Shown piece by piece: positions 45,365 through 54,120 of a DNA stretch of 64,000 nucleotides. Under the pieces are notes generated by a model. That model was not told the origin of the DNA, searched no databases, and worked only from the letters and a program-made list of their open reading frames with translations. Every line of letters starts with the position of its first letter. Position 1 is the stretch's first letter. Source of the stretch: Noviherbaspirillum autotrophicum (GTDB lineage Bacteria > Pseudomonadota > Gammaproteobacteria > Burkholderiales > Burkholderiaceae_D); contig NZ_JWJG01000028.1 in the NCBI RefSeq assembly GCF_000818395.1, forward strand, positions 1 through 64,000, written 5' to 3'. Both the position numbers and the translations under genes were made by a program.

Positions 45365-45437
45365 TTGAGGTACATCCCGCAAATTTGCATGACCGCACAC
45401 GGCGCGGTCATGCCTGCACACTGACTTTGTCCTGCGG

Positions 45438-46055
45438 CTAGGCCTGGTTGTGAAGAATCAGTTCCGGATCGTCCGCGTGGTCGATCAGGATGCGCCGCAC
45501 CCGTTCCTGCCAAAGTTCCGCGAATTCGCCGCGTTCCTGCAGCCCGGCCTCGCCTGACAGGATCTTGCGCAACAGCGGCCCGGTGCGCGGGTCGGGCTCG
45601 ACCCGGTTCATACGCATGGAAAGCATGACAGAGGAACCAGTGTCGAGGCGGTCGAAACGCACCTCGCCTTCCAGAGCGCAAGAAAAATACATCAGGTTCT
45701 GGCGCCGGAAATCATGCCCGATGCCTTTGAAGCCACCCAGGCCCGCCGCGCCCGTGACCAGGCTGACGACGCTGCCGATGACGCCGGTCACGCCTTCGTC
45801 GAGCGGCGCGGCGAAGCGCACTTGGATCGCGCCGCGCTCGGGCACCTGTTCCGGATAGAGCAGGTTCAGTGCCCTGCGCGTGAGCAGGTAGGCGCCGGCG
45901 ACCGTCGGGCAGGAGTGCCCGGCCAGGCGCACCGCGTCAAGATAGCGATACGTGATCATGCCATCGCTGCAGGCGCCGAGGAATTCGGCCAAACCGTCGT
46001 GGACGGTGATGGCGGGAGCCTGATCGAAGAACGCAGGGTAATTCATCGTCTTCAT
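45438..46055 (-). CDS. FmdE-like protein (205 aa)
   Basis: LAEFLGACSDGMITYRYLDAVRLAGHSCPTVAGAYLLTRRAL contains the GHSCP motif of FmdE-type domains, which coordinate metal through Cys and His. The middle region (FKGIGHDFRRQNLMYFSCALEG) carries another cysteine. The FmdE name comes from molybdenum formylmethanofuran dehydrogenase operons, but bacterial relatives are of unknown function. It is the middle gene of the three-gene cluster, 48 bases after the HMA-like gene. Confidence 0.62.
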   Translation of the reverse strand: MKTMNYPAFFDQAPAITVHDGLAEFLGACSDGMITYRYLDAVRLAGHSCPTVAGAYLLTRRALNLLYPEQVPERGAIQVRFAAPLDEGVTGVIGSVVSLVTGAAGLGGFKGIGHDFRRQNLMYFSCALEGEVRFDRLDTGSSVMLSMRMNRVEPDPRTGPLLRKILSGEAGLQERGEFAELWQERVRRILIDHADDPELILHNQA

Positions 46056-46103
46056 TGCCTTTTTATCATGGGCGCAAAAAACTCCGGCACACGGCCGGAC
46101 ATA

Positions 46104-46352
46104 TCAGCTGCCGCAGCTGCCGCAGCACATGCCTTCTTCGCCGTGCGCGGGTTTCTTGACGCTAATGCCGGCACGCTGCAAGGTGGCGCGCAATTCCTGC
46201 AGTGAAGTCACGTCTTCGTCGAATTCGACATTCACGGCGGCGGATTCGGCAGATACCTTAAGTACGCCATTGACGGCGGCCAATGCGCGGGCAGCGTTGG
46301 CGGCAGCGTCTTTATCGAGCGAGTTCAGCAGCGAGAGGGTTTCGGATTTCAT
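46104..46352 (-). CDS. HMA-like small protein with C-terminal Cys motif (82 aa)
   Basis: AAGGACG precedes ATG at 46352. ALAAVNGVLKVSAESAAVNVEFDEDVTSLQELRATLQRAGISV has the ferredoxin-like beta-alpha-beta pattern of heavy-metal-associated domains. The usual CxxC of the first loop is absent. Instead, the last residues are MCCGSCGS, a cysteine-rich tail. It is the first gene of a minus-strand cluster and has an AT-rich palindrome 60 bases upstream. Metal or sulphur handling is likely but inferred. Confidence 0.65.
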   Translation of the reverse strand: MKSETLSLLNSLDKDAAANAARALAAVNGVLKVSAESAAVNVEFDEDVTSLQELRATLQRAGISVKKPAHGEEGMCCGSCGS

Positions 46353-46411
46353 GATCGTCCTTCGAAGTTGGGGAAACAGGTTTGAACAACCGGATGGAAG
46401 TACTCTATCAT

Positions 46412-46434
46412 AACATTTATTTTAAATGAATGTT
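46412..46434. promoter_or_regulatory. AT-rich 23-base palindrome, candidate operator
   Basis: AACATTTATTTTAAATGAATGTT is a near-perfect inverted repeat (arms AACATT and AATGTT, with an internal ATTT/AAAT pair). It lies 60 bases upstream of the HMA-like gene start. Shape and composition resemble ArsR-family operators, but no regulator gene is adjacent. Confidence 0.55.
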
Positions 46435-46584
46435 TAAAGCCGATTTTTTACACACGCCAGATTCGACTTGGCTCCCCTGCAACACATTAGAAAAAAATGC
46501 CGCCTTATCCAAGACCGCCGGACCCGGCGGGGCATTGCGATAGGGAACGCGCGATGGAGAAATGCAAATGGGGATGGTATACAG

Positions 46585-46611
46585 TCAATCGGCGCCAGAG
46601 GCGCCGATTGA
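46585..46611. repeat. Perfect 12-bp inverted repeat
   Basis: TCAATCGGCGCC and GGCGCCGATTGA flank AGA. It lies about 130 bases after the stop of the acidic protein gene on the minus strand. No T run follows on either strand, so it is not a classical terminator; it could be an attenuator, a protein site or an mRNA end structure. Confidence 0.6.
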
Positions 46612-46744
46612 GGATGCGGAAGCGTTCATGAGGTCGAGCGCGGAAATGTCCGCCCTGCTCGCCTCTTGCTTCGGCTCACCGAACACCATGCAAGTGTCGG
46701 CAGATTGCTCTGTTGAGCAATGCTTGGATGTGCCAGACAGTAAG

Positions 46745-47002
46745 TTAATCGATTTTCTCGACTTCACGCGTATCGGCACTCGGTTTCGTTTCGATATCTT
46801 CCGTTTGCGAAATATCTCCTTTGCCTTTACTGAACGGTGCAAGCACTTTGTGCAGCATGCCTGCAAAGCCTGACTCGGACACCGACGGCGGGTCAGATGC
46901 TGCCGACGCCATGGTGTCTTCCCGCGGAGTAAAGACGCTCTCTTTTGCTGAAGAGAGTGTGGATACATCCTTCTCCGCGTCTGCGGGAATTCTGTAACAC
47001 AT
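46745..47002 (-). CDS. Small acidic hydrophilic protein (85 aa)
   Basis: AAGGAG eight bases before ATG at 47002 is a strong ribosome binding site. The sequence is Ser/Asp/Glu/Lys-rich and predicted mostly disordered, with one amphipathic stretch SGFAGMLHKVLAPFSKGKG near residue 45. It starts MCYRIPADAEK and ends TREVEKID. The open frame extends far upstream antisense to fusA, but only this part is credible. It is divergent from EF-G2. Function unknown. Confidence 0.6.
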   Translation of the reverse strand: MCYRIPADAEKDVSTLSSAKESVFTPREDTMASAASDPPSVSESGFAGMLHKVLAPFSKGKGDISQTEDIETKPSADTREVEKID

Positions 47003-47112
47003 GATCAACTCCTTCATGTCAGAGGTCATTCCCCCAATTTCAGAATAGGACGAAGTATCTCGTATGGCAAGGATCGTTGATGTAGCAACGGTGCGGAAGC
47101 GGCAGGCTTTCC

Positions 47113-47118
47113 TATAAT
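47113..47118 (+). promoter_or_regulatory. TATAAT -10 element upstream of fusA2
   Basis: A perfect -10 hexamer lies about 52 bases before the GTG start of EF-G2. A -35 is not obvious. Transcription would begin near 47125. Confidence 0.45.
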
Positions 47119-47170
47119 GGTTTGCAGCCATGATTTGCAGGCGAAGCAAGCCTTTCCCGGGAGGATGACC

Positions 47171-49291
47171 GTGACGCGCACCACTCCGATCGAACGCTAC
47201 CGCAACATCGGCATCAGCGCCCATATCGACGCCGGCAAGACCACGACCACCGAACGCATCCTGTTCTATGCCGGGGTGAGCCACAAGCTCGGCGAAGTCG
47301 ACGATGGCGCGGCCACCATGGACTGGATGGAGCAGGAACAGGAGCGCGGCATCACCATTACCGCGGCGGCCACCACCTGCTTCTGGAGCGGCATGGCCGG
47401 CGACTATCCGGTGCATCGCATTAACATCATCGACACCCCGGGCCATGTCGATTTCACGATGGAAGTCGAACGCGCCCTGCGCGTGCTCGACGGCGCCTGC
47501 ATGGTGTTCGATGCCGTCGGCGGCGTGCAGCCGCAATCCGAGACGGTCTGGCGCCAGGCCGACAAATACCGGGTGCCGCGCCTTGCCTTCGTCAACAAGA
47601 TGGATCGCGTCGGCGCCGATTTCTTCCAAGTACAGCGGCACATCCGCGAACGGGTCAACGGCAACGCGGTGCCGGTGCAAATCCCGCTTGGCAGCGAAGA
47701 CCAGTTCCACGGCGTCATCGACCTGATCAGGATGAAGGCGATCGTCTGGGACGACGCGTCGCAGGGCGCGAAGTTCACGGTAACCGACATTCCTGCGGCA
47801 TTGCAGGCCAGCGCGGCGCAATGGCGCACCCGCATGGTCGAGGCCGCGGTGGAGGAAAACGACGCGCTGCTGCAGAAATACGTTGGCGACGAAGCGCTGA
47901 CCGAAGCGGAAATCAAGGGCGCGTTGCGCGAGCGCACCATCGCCGGCGCGCTCGTGCCGATGTTGTGCGGCAGTGCGCTGAAAAACCGCGGCGTGCAGGC
48001 GCTGCTCGACGCGGTGATCGACTTCCTGCCCTCGCCGCTCGACATTGCGCCGGCGGCGGGCGTCGACGAGCATGAGCGGCCGGCGCGGCGGCGCGCCGGC
48101 GACGACGAAAAGTTTTCCGCGCTGGCGTTCAAGATCGCCGCCGATCCGTTTGCCGGCGACCTGGTCTACCTGCGCGTCTATTCCGGCGTGCTGGCCTCGG
48201 GCAGCGTGGCCTACAATCCGCGCAACGGCAAGAAGGAACGCATCGGCCGCTTGCTGCAGATGCATGCGAACCAGCGCACCGAACTGGCCGAAGTGCGCGC
48301 CGGCGACATCGCGGCGGCAGTCGGCTTGAAGGACGTGACCACCGGTGACACGCTGTGCGATCCGTCGGCCGTGATCGTCTTCGAGCGCATGGTTTTTCCG
48401 GAACCGGTGATCGCGCAAGCCATCGAGCCGCGAAACCAGGCCGACCAGGACGCGATGGCCGCGGCGCTGGCGCGCCTGGCGCGTGAGGACCCGTCATTCC
48501 ACGTGAAGACCGACGATGAATCGGGGCAAACCGTCATCTCCGGCATGGGCGAGCTGCACCTCGACATCCTGGTGGAGCGCATGCGGCGGGAATTCGGTGT
48601 CGAAGCCCGGGTCGGCCAGCCGCAGGTCGCCTATCGCGAGACGATCCGCCATGCCTGCCCGTCCTGCGAAGGCAAGTTCATCCGGCAGACCGGCGGTCAC
48701 GGCCATTATGGCCACGTGGTGCTGAAAATCGAGCCGCAGCCGCGCGGCCAGGGATTCGCCTTTGTCGACGAAGTCAGGGGCGGCGCCATTCCCGCCGCCT
48801 ACATCCCCGCCGTCGAGCGCGGCATTCGCGACAGCCTGACGGCCGGCGTGATGAGCAGCTACCCGGTGGTGGATGTGAAGGTCACATTGCTGTCCGGTTC
48901 CTGGCACGAGGTCGACTCCGACGACAACGCCTATCGCACCGCCGCCTCGATCGCCTTTCGCGACGGCTGCCGTCAAGCCGGCCCGGCGCTGGTGGAGCCG
49001 CTCATGCTGGTGGAGGTCGACGCGCCCGAGGAAGCCATGGGCGACGTGATGGGCGACCTGTCGGCGCGGCGCGGCACCATTCTGGGCGCGGACGAGACGG
49101 CGGGCGGCGCGGCCAGGACAATACGCGCGGAAGTGCCGCTGGCCGAAATGTTCGGTTACGCCACCGCGCTGCGCTCGCTGTCCCACGGGCGCGCCAGCTA
49201 TACGATGCAGTTCAGGTGCTATGGCGAGGTGCCGGACAAGCTGGCCGACGCCGTACTAACCGGGAAATACATGGGCGGCGCGCGCCATTGA
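47171..49291 (+). CDS. fusA: Elongation factor G, second copy (706 aa)
   Basis: The start is probably GTG at 47171, with GGGAGG six bases upstream; ATG at 47165 abuts that site. The G motifs are complete: [17 protein letters not shown] and NKMD, with the switch region [10 protein letters not shown]. Domains II to V follow, including [11 protein letters not shown]. It catalyses ribosomal translocation or recycling with GTP. It is alone, not beside rpsL/rpsG/tuf, so it is the paralogue often called EF-G2. Confidence 0.95.
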   Translation: MTRTTPIERYRNIGISAHIDAGKTTTTERILFYAGVSHKLGEVDDGAATMDWMEQEQERGITITAAATTCFWSGMAGDYPVHRINIIDTPGHVDFTMEVERALRVLDGACMVFDAVGGVQPQSETVWRQADKYRVPRLAFVNKMDRVGADFFQVQRHIRERVNGNAVPVQIPLGSEDQFHGVIDLIRMKAIVWDDASQGAKFTVTDIPAALQASAAQWRTRMVEAAVEENDALLQKYVGDEALTEAEIKGALRERTIAGALVPMLCGSALKNRGVQALLDAVIDFLPSPLDIAPAAGVDEHERPARRRAGDDEKFSALAFKIAADPFAGDLVYLRVYSGVLASGSVAYNPRNGKKERIGRLLQMHANQRTELAEVRAGDIAAAVGLKDVTTGDTLCDPSAVIVFERMVFPEPVIAQAIEPRNQADQDAMAAALARLAREDPSFHVKTDDESGQTVISGMGELHLDILVERMRREFGVEARVGQPQVAYRETIRHACPSCEGKFIRQTGGHGHYGHVVLKIEPQPRGQGFAFVDEVRGGAIPAAYIPAVERGIRDSLTAGVMSSYPVVDVKVTLLSGSWHEVDSDDNAYRTAASIAFRDGCRQAGPALVEPLMLVEVDAPEEAMGDVMGDLSARRGTILGADETAGGAARTIRAEVPLAEMFGYATALRSLSHGRASYTMQFRCYGEVPDKLADAVLTGKYMGGARH

Positions 49292-49314
49292 CGGCGTCCC
49301 CGGGCGGTCGCGCC

Positions 49315-49734
49315 TCAGTCGCCGATGATCTTGACCAGCACGCGCTTTTTGCGGCGGCCATCGAATTCGCCGTAAAAGATTTGCTCCCACGGGCCGAAAT
49401 CGAGTTTTCCATCGGTAATAGCCACCACCGCTTCACGCCCCATCATCTGCCGCTTGATGTGGGCGTCGGCATTGTCCTCGCCGGTGTCGTTGTGGCGGTA
49501 CTGGCGCAGCGGCTCATGCGGCGCCAGCTTTTCCAACCACGTATCGAAGTCGTGATGCAGCCCGGGTTCATCGTCGTTGATGAAGACCGATGCCGAGATG
49601 TGCATCGCATTGACGAGCGCCAGCCCTTCCCGGACGCCGCTTTCGGCCAGCGCTTCCTCGACCTCAGGCGTGATGTTGAGAAAGGCGCGGCGCGTGGGGA
49701 TATTGAACCAGAGTTCCTTGCGGTAGCTTTTCAT
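49315..49734 (-). CDS. yjbQ: UPF0047/YjbQ-family protein, second copy (139 aa)
   Basis: AGGAG nine bases upstream of ATG at 49734. [22 protein letters not shown] and [35 protein letters not shown] show the YjbQ fold and its conserved GxWExIxxxExDG end. It diverges clearly from the copy at 30567 (which has HTSCSLTI where this has HISASVFI). It is convergent with EF-G2, 23 bases away. Confidence 0.9.
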   Translation of the reverse strand: MKSYRKELWFNIPTRRAFLNITPEVEEALAESGVREGLALVNAMHISASVFINDDEPGLHHDFDTWLEKLAPHEPLRQYRHNDTGEDNADAHIKRQMMGREAVVAITDGKLDFGPWEQIFYGEFDGRRKKRVLVKIIGD

Positions 49735-49921
49735 GTCGGATGCTCCTGTCCATGCTCGGGGATCGACGCATGCAACCGATTATCCGCTTCCGGGCAGCCG
49801 CCGCCATGATTTCGCTCGGTTCTGACATGCGGCGCCATGCGGGAAGGAACTTCCTCACCGCATGGATTGTCGTCCTGTAAGGGATTTCACAACAGTCACA
49901 AAACAAGCGTGGAGAAACGGC

Positions 49922-50005
49922 GTGAAAATTCTGTTATGGGCGATCGTCATTATTTTCCTGATCGGCTTGCTCGTGGTAACCGGCGTCCTGAAGCTGATCT
50001 TCTAG
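49922..50005 (+). CDS. Single-helix membrane peptide of 27 residues
   Basis: GGAGAAACG lies seven bases before GTG at 49922. The peptide is MKILLWAIVIIFLIGLL followed by VVTGVLKLIF: one hydrophobic membrane span with a basic start and a short end. It is too short for usual gene finders. Similar short KxLLW...VxxFxIGLLVVTG...LKLIF peptides occur in Burkholderiales by my recollection. Its last 72 bases overlap the 3' end of the minus-strand gene antisense. Confidence 0.6.
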   Translation: MKILLWAIVIIFLIGLLVVTGVLKLIF

Positions 50006-50494
50006 GTTGTCCGAACCGCTAGCGTCGTCGACTAGCCGGGCAGCCAGCGCTGGCTCGTCCACCGGCAGCGCCCAGCCGGACTGCCCGTTGCCTGCGCCGA
50101 GCAAGTCGTGCGCGTTCAGGATCGCATAGACGATGTCCGGATGGCGATCCAGGCAGCGCCGCACGGCGGCGGGGATCGACTGCCGGATTTTCCGGCACAA
50201 GCCCGGCTGCTCGGCGAGCCGGATGGCCAGCCCGCGCACCGTGCGCACTTCGCGCGCGCCGGGCGTGATGCGCAGCTCGATTCCCAGCTGCGCCTGCATG
50301 CGCCGCGCGACATGCTCGAGGTCGGCATAGCTGGCGATCGCCTCGATACGGGCGATCAGCCGTTTTTCTTCCTCCCGCGTCAGCCGCAATACCCGCAAAT
50401 CGCCGCCGGGCGCTTGCAACAGATCGTCGCGGCCGCAGATGCAGGCGCCGGGCGGGCATTCCTTACGAAGTGGATATGAAACCGGTTCGACCAT
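49934..50494 (-). CDS. Conserved hypothetical protein with N-terminal Cys cluster (186 aa)
   Basis: The start segment SYPLRKECPPGACICGRDDLL has three cysteines in CPPGACIC. LRVLRLTREEEKRLIARIE and VRTVRGLAIRLAEQPGLCRKIRQSIPAAVRRCLDRHPDIVYAILNAHDLLG (key: RTVRG...GLCRKxRQSIPA) follow. The C-terminal 40 residues are acidic and Gln/Asn-rich. The family looks conserved in betaproteobacteria but its function is unknown. The gene is downstream of amn on the same strand, 84 bases away. Confidence 0.65.
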   Translation of the reverse strand: MVEPVSYPLRKECPPGACICGRDDLLQAPGGDLRVLRLTREEEKRLIARIEAIASYADLEHVARRMQAQLGIELRITPGAREVRTVRGLAIRLAEQPGLCRKIRQSIPAAVRRCLDRHPDIVYAILNAHDLLGAGNGQSGWALPVDEPALAARLVDDASGSDNLEDQLQDAGYHEQADQENNDDRP

Positions 50495-50578
50495 GAAGCT
50501 CGGCTGCTCGCAGGTTGGGAGCGAATTAGAGCTGGCGCCCGCGGTTTTCGTTTCACGAAAACGGGTGCCGGCCTCCTC

Positions 50579-52093
50579 CTACTGGAATGCGACCTCGGCA
50601 AAGCTGCGCAATTTCCGGCTGTGCAACTTGTCGACGCCCTGGCGGCGCAACAGCTCCACGGCGCGAATGCCGATGCGCAGATGCTGGTCGACGCGCTCGC
50701 GATAAAAATGGTTGGCCATGCCGGGCAGCTTGATCTCGCCGTGCAGCGGCTTGTCGGAGACGCACAGCAGCGTCCCGTACGGCACCCGGAAGCGGAAACC
50801 GTTGGCGGCAATCGTCGCGCTTTCCATATCCAGCGCGATGGCGCGGCTCTGGCTGAAGCGGCGCTCGGGCGTGCGATGCGGCAGCAGCTCCCAGTTGCGG
50901 TTGTCGGTGCTGGCCACCGTGCCGGTGCGCATCACCCGTTTCAGGTCGAAGCCGGTCAGCTGCGTGACTTCCGCCACCGCCGCTTCCAGCGCCAGCTGCA
51001 CCTCGGCCAGCGGCGGGATCGGCACCCACAGCGGCAAATCTTCGTCGAGCACATGGTCTTCGCGCACGTAGCCGTGCGCCAGCACGTAGTCGCCGAGTTG
51101 CTGGGTATTGCGCAGCCCGGCGCAATGCCCGAGCATGAGCCAGGCGTGCGGGCGCAGCACGGCAATGTGGTCGGTGATGGTTTTGGCGTTGGCCGGTCCC
51201 ACGCCGATATTGACCATGCTGATGCCGCTGCCGTCGGCGCGGATCAGGTGGTAGCCCGGCATTTGCGGCAGGCGCGGCGGGCGTACCCCGAGCTCGTCGC
51301 CCGGCTGCACGCCCTGACCGGCGCGGCGCGTGATCACGTTGCCCGGCTCGATGAAGGCAAGGTAGTGGTCTTCGTCTGCCGGCGCGTCGGGGTCTGGTGC
51401 GCGGTTCATGATTTCGTGGCCGAGGCGCACGAACTCGTCGATGTAGAACTGGTAGTTGGTGAACAGCACGAAGTTCTGGAAATGCTCCGGCGCGGTGCCG
51501 GTGTAGTGGCGCAGCCGCTGCAGCGAATAATCCACCCGCGGCGCGGTAAACAGCGACAGCGGATGCGCCTCGCCCGGCGGCGCTTCATAGGTGCCGTTGG
51601 CGATGCCGTCGTCCATCGCCGCCAGGTCCGGCAGGTCGAACAGGTCGCGCATGGCCAGGCGCCGCTCGGCGCTCATGTTGCCTTCGATATGGTCGTGCTC
51701 GGCAAACGAGAAATGGATCGGGATCGGCTGCGTGCTGGTGCCGATTTCGAGCTGCACCTGCTGGTGGTAACCGTGGTTCTTGAGCAGCAGGCGGAACTGC
51801 TCCAGATAGTAGCTGGAGAACAGGTCGGGCCGCGTGATGGTGGTCTCGTAGGTGCCCGGTCCGGCCACGAAGCCGTATGACAGCCGGGAGTCGGCGCGGG
51901 CGACGGTATCGGTGTGCACCCGCACGAACGGATAGCAGGCGCGCACCCGGCCGGGCAGGTCTTCGCCGTTGACGAAGCGCTGCAGGCAGTCGCGCAGGTG
52001 TGCGATGCTGCAATCGTAGATGGCCTGCACCTGCTTGAGCGCGGCGGCCGGGTCGTCGAATCGGGCGGGTGCGATGAAATTAGGCGTCAGCAA
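50579..52093 (-). CDS. amn: AMP nucleosidase
   Basis: The long frame extends to ATG at 52216, but TTG at 52093 has AGGAG seven bases upstream and gives a start with LTPNFIAPARF, for 504 aa, closer to the known length. GPGTYETTITRPDLFSSYYLEQF, DYSLQRLRHYTGT, MVNIGVGPANAKTI and ALDMESATIAANGFRFRVPYGTLL are characteristic of Amn. The enzyme hydrolyses AMP to adenine and ribose 5-phosphate, controlling AMP level. The start codon choice is uncertain. Confidence 0.92.
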   Translation of the reverse strand: MLTPNFIAPARFDDPAAALKQVQAIYDCSIAHLRDCLQRFVNGEDLPGRVRACYPFVRVHTDTVARADSRLSYGFVAGPGTYETTITRPDLFSSYYLEQFRLLLKNHGYHQQVQLEIGTSTQPIPIHFSFAEHDHIEGNMSAERRLAMRDLFDLPDLAAMDDGIANGTYEAPPGEAHPLSLFTAPRVDYSLQRLRHYTGTAPEHFQNFVLFTNYQFYIDEFVRLGHEIMNRAPDPDAPADEDHYLAFIEPGNVITRRAGQGVQPGDELGVRPPRLPQMPGYHLIRADGSGISMVNIGVGPANAKTITDHIAVLRPHAWLMLGHCAGLRNTQQLGDYVLAHGYVREDHVLDEDLPLWVPIPPLAEVQLALEAAVAEVTQLTGFDLKRVMRTGTVASTDNRNWELLPHRTPERRFSQSRAIALDMESATIAANGFRFRVPYGTLLCVSDKPLHGEIKLPGMANHFYRERVDQHLRIGIRAVELLRRQGVDKLHSRKLRSFAEVAFQ

Positions 52094-52300
52094 CTTGCCA
52101 CTCCTGAAGAAGAAGTCTGGGGGAAAAGCGGTTGTCGTTGCAGGTATTGTAACGAGGCCGCCCCGCTCCCGCTTGACATCGGCAGGAAATAATTCCGCGC
52201 GCACTCCCCATCGCATGGCAGACGAATGATCTCCCGAAACAGCCCTGCGTCGAGGTAAAGTAGCTACATTGGCATGTCGCTATAACGCCCGGGATCGTCG

Positions 52301-54106
52301 ATGGAACACAGTCTGCTATTTAATGCCCTGATTTACCTTGCCGCCACCGTGCTGGCGGTGCCGATTGCCAAGCGGCTGGGACTGGGAGCGGTGCTCGGCT
52401 ATTTGCTGGCGGGCATTGCCATCGGGCCGTGGGGATTGCGCCTGATCGAAGGCGTCGAAGTGATTCTGAGTTTTTCCGAATTCGGCGTGGTGCTGTTGCT
52501 GTTTTTGATCGGGCTCGGGCTCGACCCGAAGCGGCTGTGGTCGCTGCGCCGCTCGATCTTCGGCTGGGGTGCGCTACAGGTCGGCGTGTGCACGCTGTTG
52601 CTGTTCGGCGCCGCAGTCGCGCTGGGCGCGGCCTGGAAGATCGCGCTGATCGCCGCGCTCGGCCTGTCGCTGTCGTCGACCGCCATCGCACTGGCCACGC
52701 TGGACGAGCGCAACCTCACCAGAACACCGGCCGGCTCGGCCGGGTTTTCGATCCTGCTGTTCCAGGATATCGCCGCCATCCCGATGATCGCGCTCGTCCC
52801 CTTTCTCGGCGCGGGCGCGCGGGCACAAGCCGACGACGGCTGGATGGTGGCGTTGAAAGTATCCGCGGTGCTGATGGCGCTGGTGCTGTGCGGGCGCTAC
52901 CTGATGCGCCCGGCCATGCGTTTCATTGCCAAGACCGGCTCGCGCGAAATATTCACGTCGTTCGCACTGCTGCTGGTGATCGCCATCGGCTGGCTGATGC
53001 AGTCGGTCGGCATGTCGATGGCGCTGGGCACCTTCCTGGCCGGCGTGCTGCTGGCCGATTCCGAATACCGGCATGCGCTGGAATCCGACCTGGAGCCGTT
53101 CAAGGGCTTGTTGATGGGCTTGTTCTTTACCGCCGTCGGTATGTCGGTCGACTTCGGCGCGTTCCTGGCCCAGCCGTTCCTGGTCGTGGGCCTGGTGCTG
53201 GCCCTGCTGGCGATCAAGATCGGCGCGCTGTACCTGCTTGCCAAATGGTTCGGCATTCCGCGCGGCGAGCAGGCGTTGTTCGCCTTCCTGCTGTCGCAGG
53301 GCGGGGAATTCGCCTTCGTGGTGTTTGGCGCGGGCGCCGCCGCGCAAGTGTTTTCCGAACAGGTCGCGTCGCTGCTGGTGGTCGTGGTGGCCCTGTCGAT
53401 GGTGACCACGCCGCTACTGCTGATACTGTACGACAAGCTGATCGCACCGCGCTTCCGGCTGGACAAGCGCCGCGCGGCCGATCGCATCGAGCCGCAGGAA
53501 GCCCCGGTCATCATCGCCGGCTTCGGCCGCTTCGGCCAGATCATCGGCCGCATGCTGTTGGCCAACCGCATCCGCGCCACCGTGCTGGACCATGATGCGG
53601 ACCAGGTCGACCTGTTGCGCAAGTTCGGCTTCACGGTGTTCTACGGCGACGCCACGCGCGCCGACCTGCTGCGTGCAGCGGGCGCGGCGACGGCGCGCCT
53701 GCTGGTGGTGGCCATCGACGACGTGGAGGATAGCCTGGCGCTGGTGGACCTGGCCCGGCGCGATTTTCCACACCTGACGATCCTGGCGCGCGCGCGTAAC
53801 CTCACCCACTACTATGACTTGATGGACCGCGGCGTCACCATCATCGAGCGCGAAACCTTCGAAGCGTCGCTGCAGCTCGGCGGCAAGCTGCTGCAGGAGC
53901 TTGGCCATAGCCGCGCGCGCGCCCAGAATGTGGTGAACAAGTTCCGCGAACATAACCTGCGACTGCTGCAAGCTGCCTATCCGCATTACAAAGACCAGCC
54001 GCAGATGATCTCGATGGCCAAGCAGGGGCGCAAGGAGCTGGAAGACATGTTCGCGCGCGACGCCGAGGCGCTGCAGGCAGAAACGCGCGAAGCGGCCAAC
54101 AGGTAG
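52301..54106 (+). CDS. kefC: Kef-type monovalent cation:proton antiporter (CPA2), 601 aa
   Basis: About 12 membrane helices form the antiporter domain, with GFSILLFQDIAAIPMIAL carrying the conserved Asp near residue 158 and LSQGGEFAFVVF near 330. After residue 400 comes an RCK domain with GFGRFGQIIGRML as its nucleotide loop and VFYGDATRADLLRAAGA. Such systems extrude K+ or Na+ for protons under electrophile or osmotic stress. It is divergent from amn across 207 bases if amn starts at 52093. Confidence 0.92.
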   Translation: MEHSLLFNALIYLAATVLAVPIAKRLGLGAVLGYLLAGIAIGPWGLRLIEGVEVILSFSEFGVVLLLFLIGLGLDPKRLWSLRRSIFGWGALQVGVCTLLLFGAAVALGAAWKIALIAALGLSLSSTAIALATLDERNLTRTPAGSAGFSILLFQDIAAIPMIALVPFLGAGARAQADDGWMVALKVSAVLMALVLCGRYLMRPAMRFIAKTGSREIFTSFALLLVIAIGWLMQSVGMSMALGTFLAGVLLADSEYRHALESDLEPFKGLLMGLFFTAVGMSVDFGAFLAQPFLVVGLVLALLAIKIGALYLLAKWFGIPRGEQALFAFLLSQGGEFAFVVFGAGAAAQVFSEQVASLLVVVVALSMVTTPLLLILYDKLIAPRFRLDKRRAADRIEPQEAPVIIAGFGRFGQIIGRMLLANRIRATVLDHDADQVDLLRKFGFTVFYGDATRADLLRAAGAATARLLVVAIDDVEDSLALVDLARRDFPHLTILARARNLTHYYDLMDRGVTIIERETFEASLQLGGKLLQELGHSRARAQNVVNKFREHNLRLLQAAYPHYKDQPQMISMAKQGRKELEDMFARDAEALQAETREAANR

Positions 54107-54120
54107 GCCGGCGGCAGGCG

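Larger units (their letters stand above)
46353..46744. other. 392-base region between divergent and convergent minus-strand genes
   Basis: It contains the palindrome at 46412-46434 and a perfect 12-bp inverted repeat at 46585-46611. A 103-codon plus-strand frame starting at 46562 runs antisense to the acidic protein gene and is considered unlikely. No other feature is seen. Confidence 0.45.

Noticed and set aside
46562-46873. Plus-strand 103-codon ORF
   Set aside because: It runs antisense to the well-supported acidic protein and has no good ribosome binding site.
47003-48418. Long minus-strand open frame antisense to fusA, in frame with the acidic protein
   Set aside because: It is the complement of the clearly coding EF-G gene, is His/Arg/Gln-rich, and lacks a start signal. 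Only the part from 47002 downward has its own ribosome binding site and normal composition.
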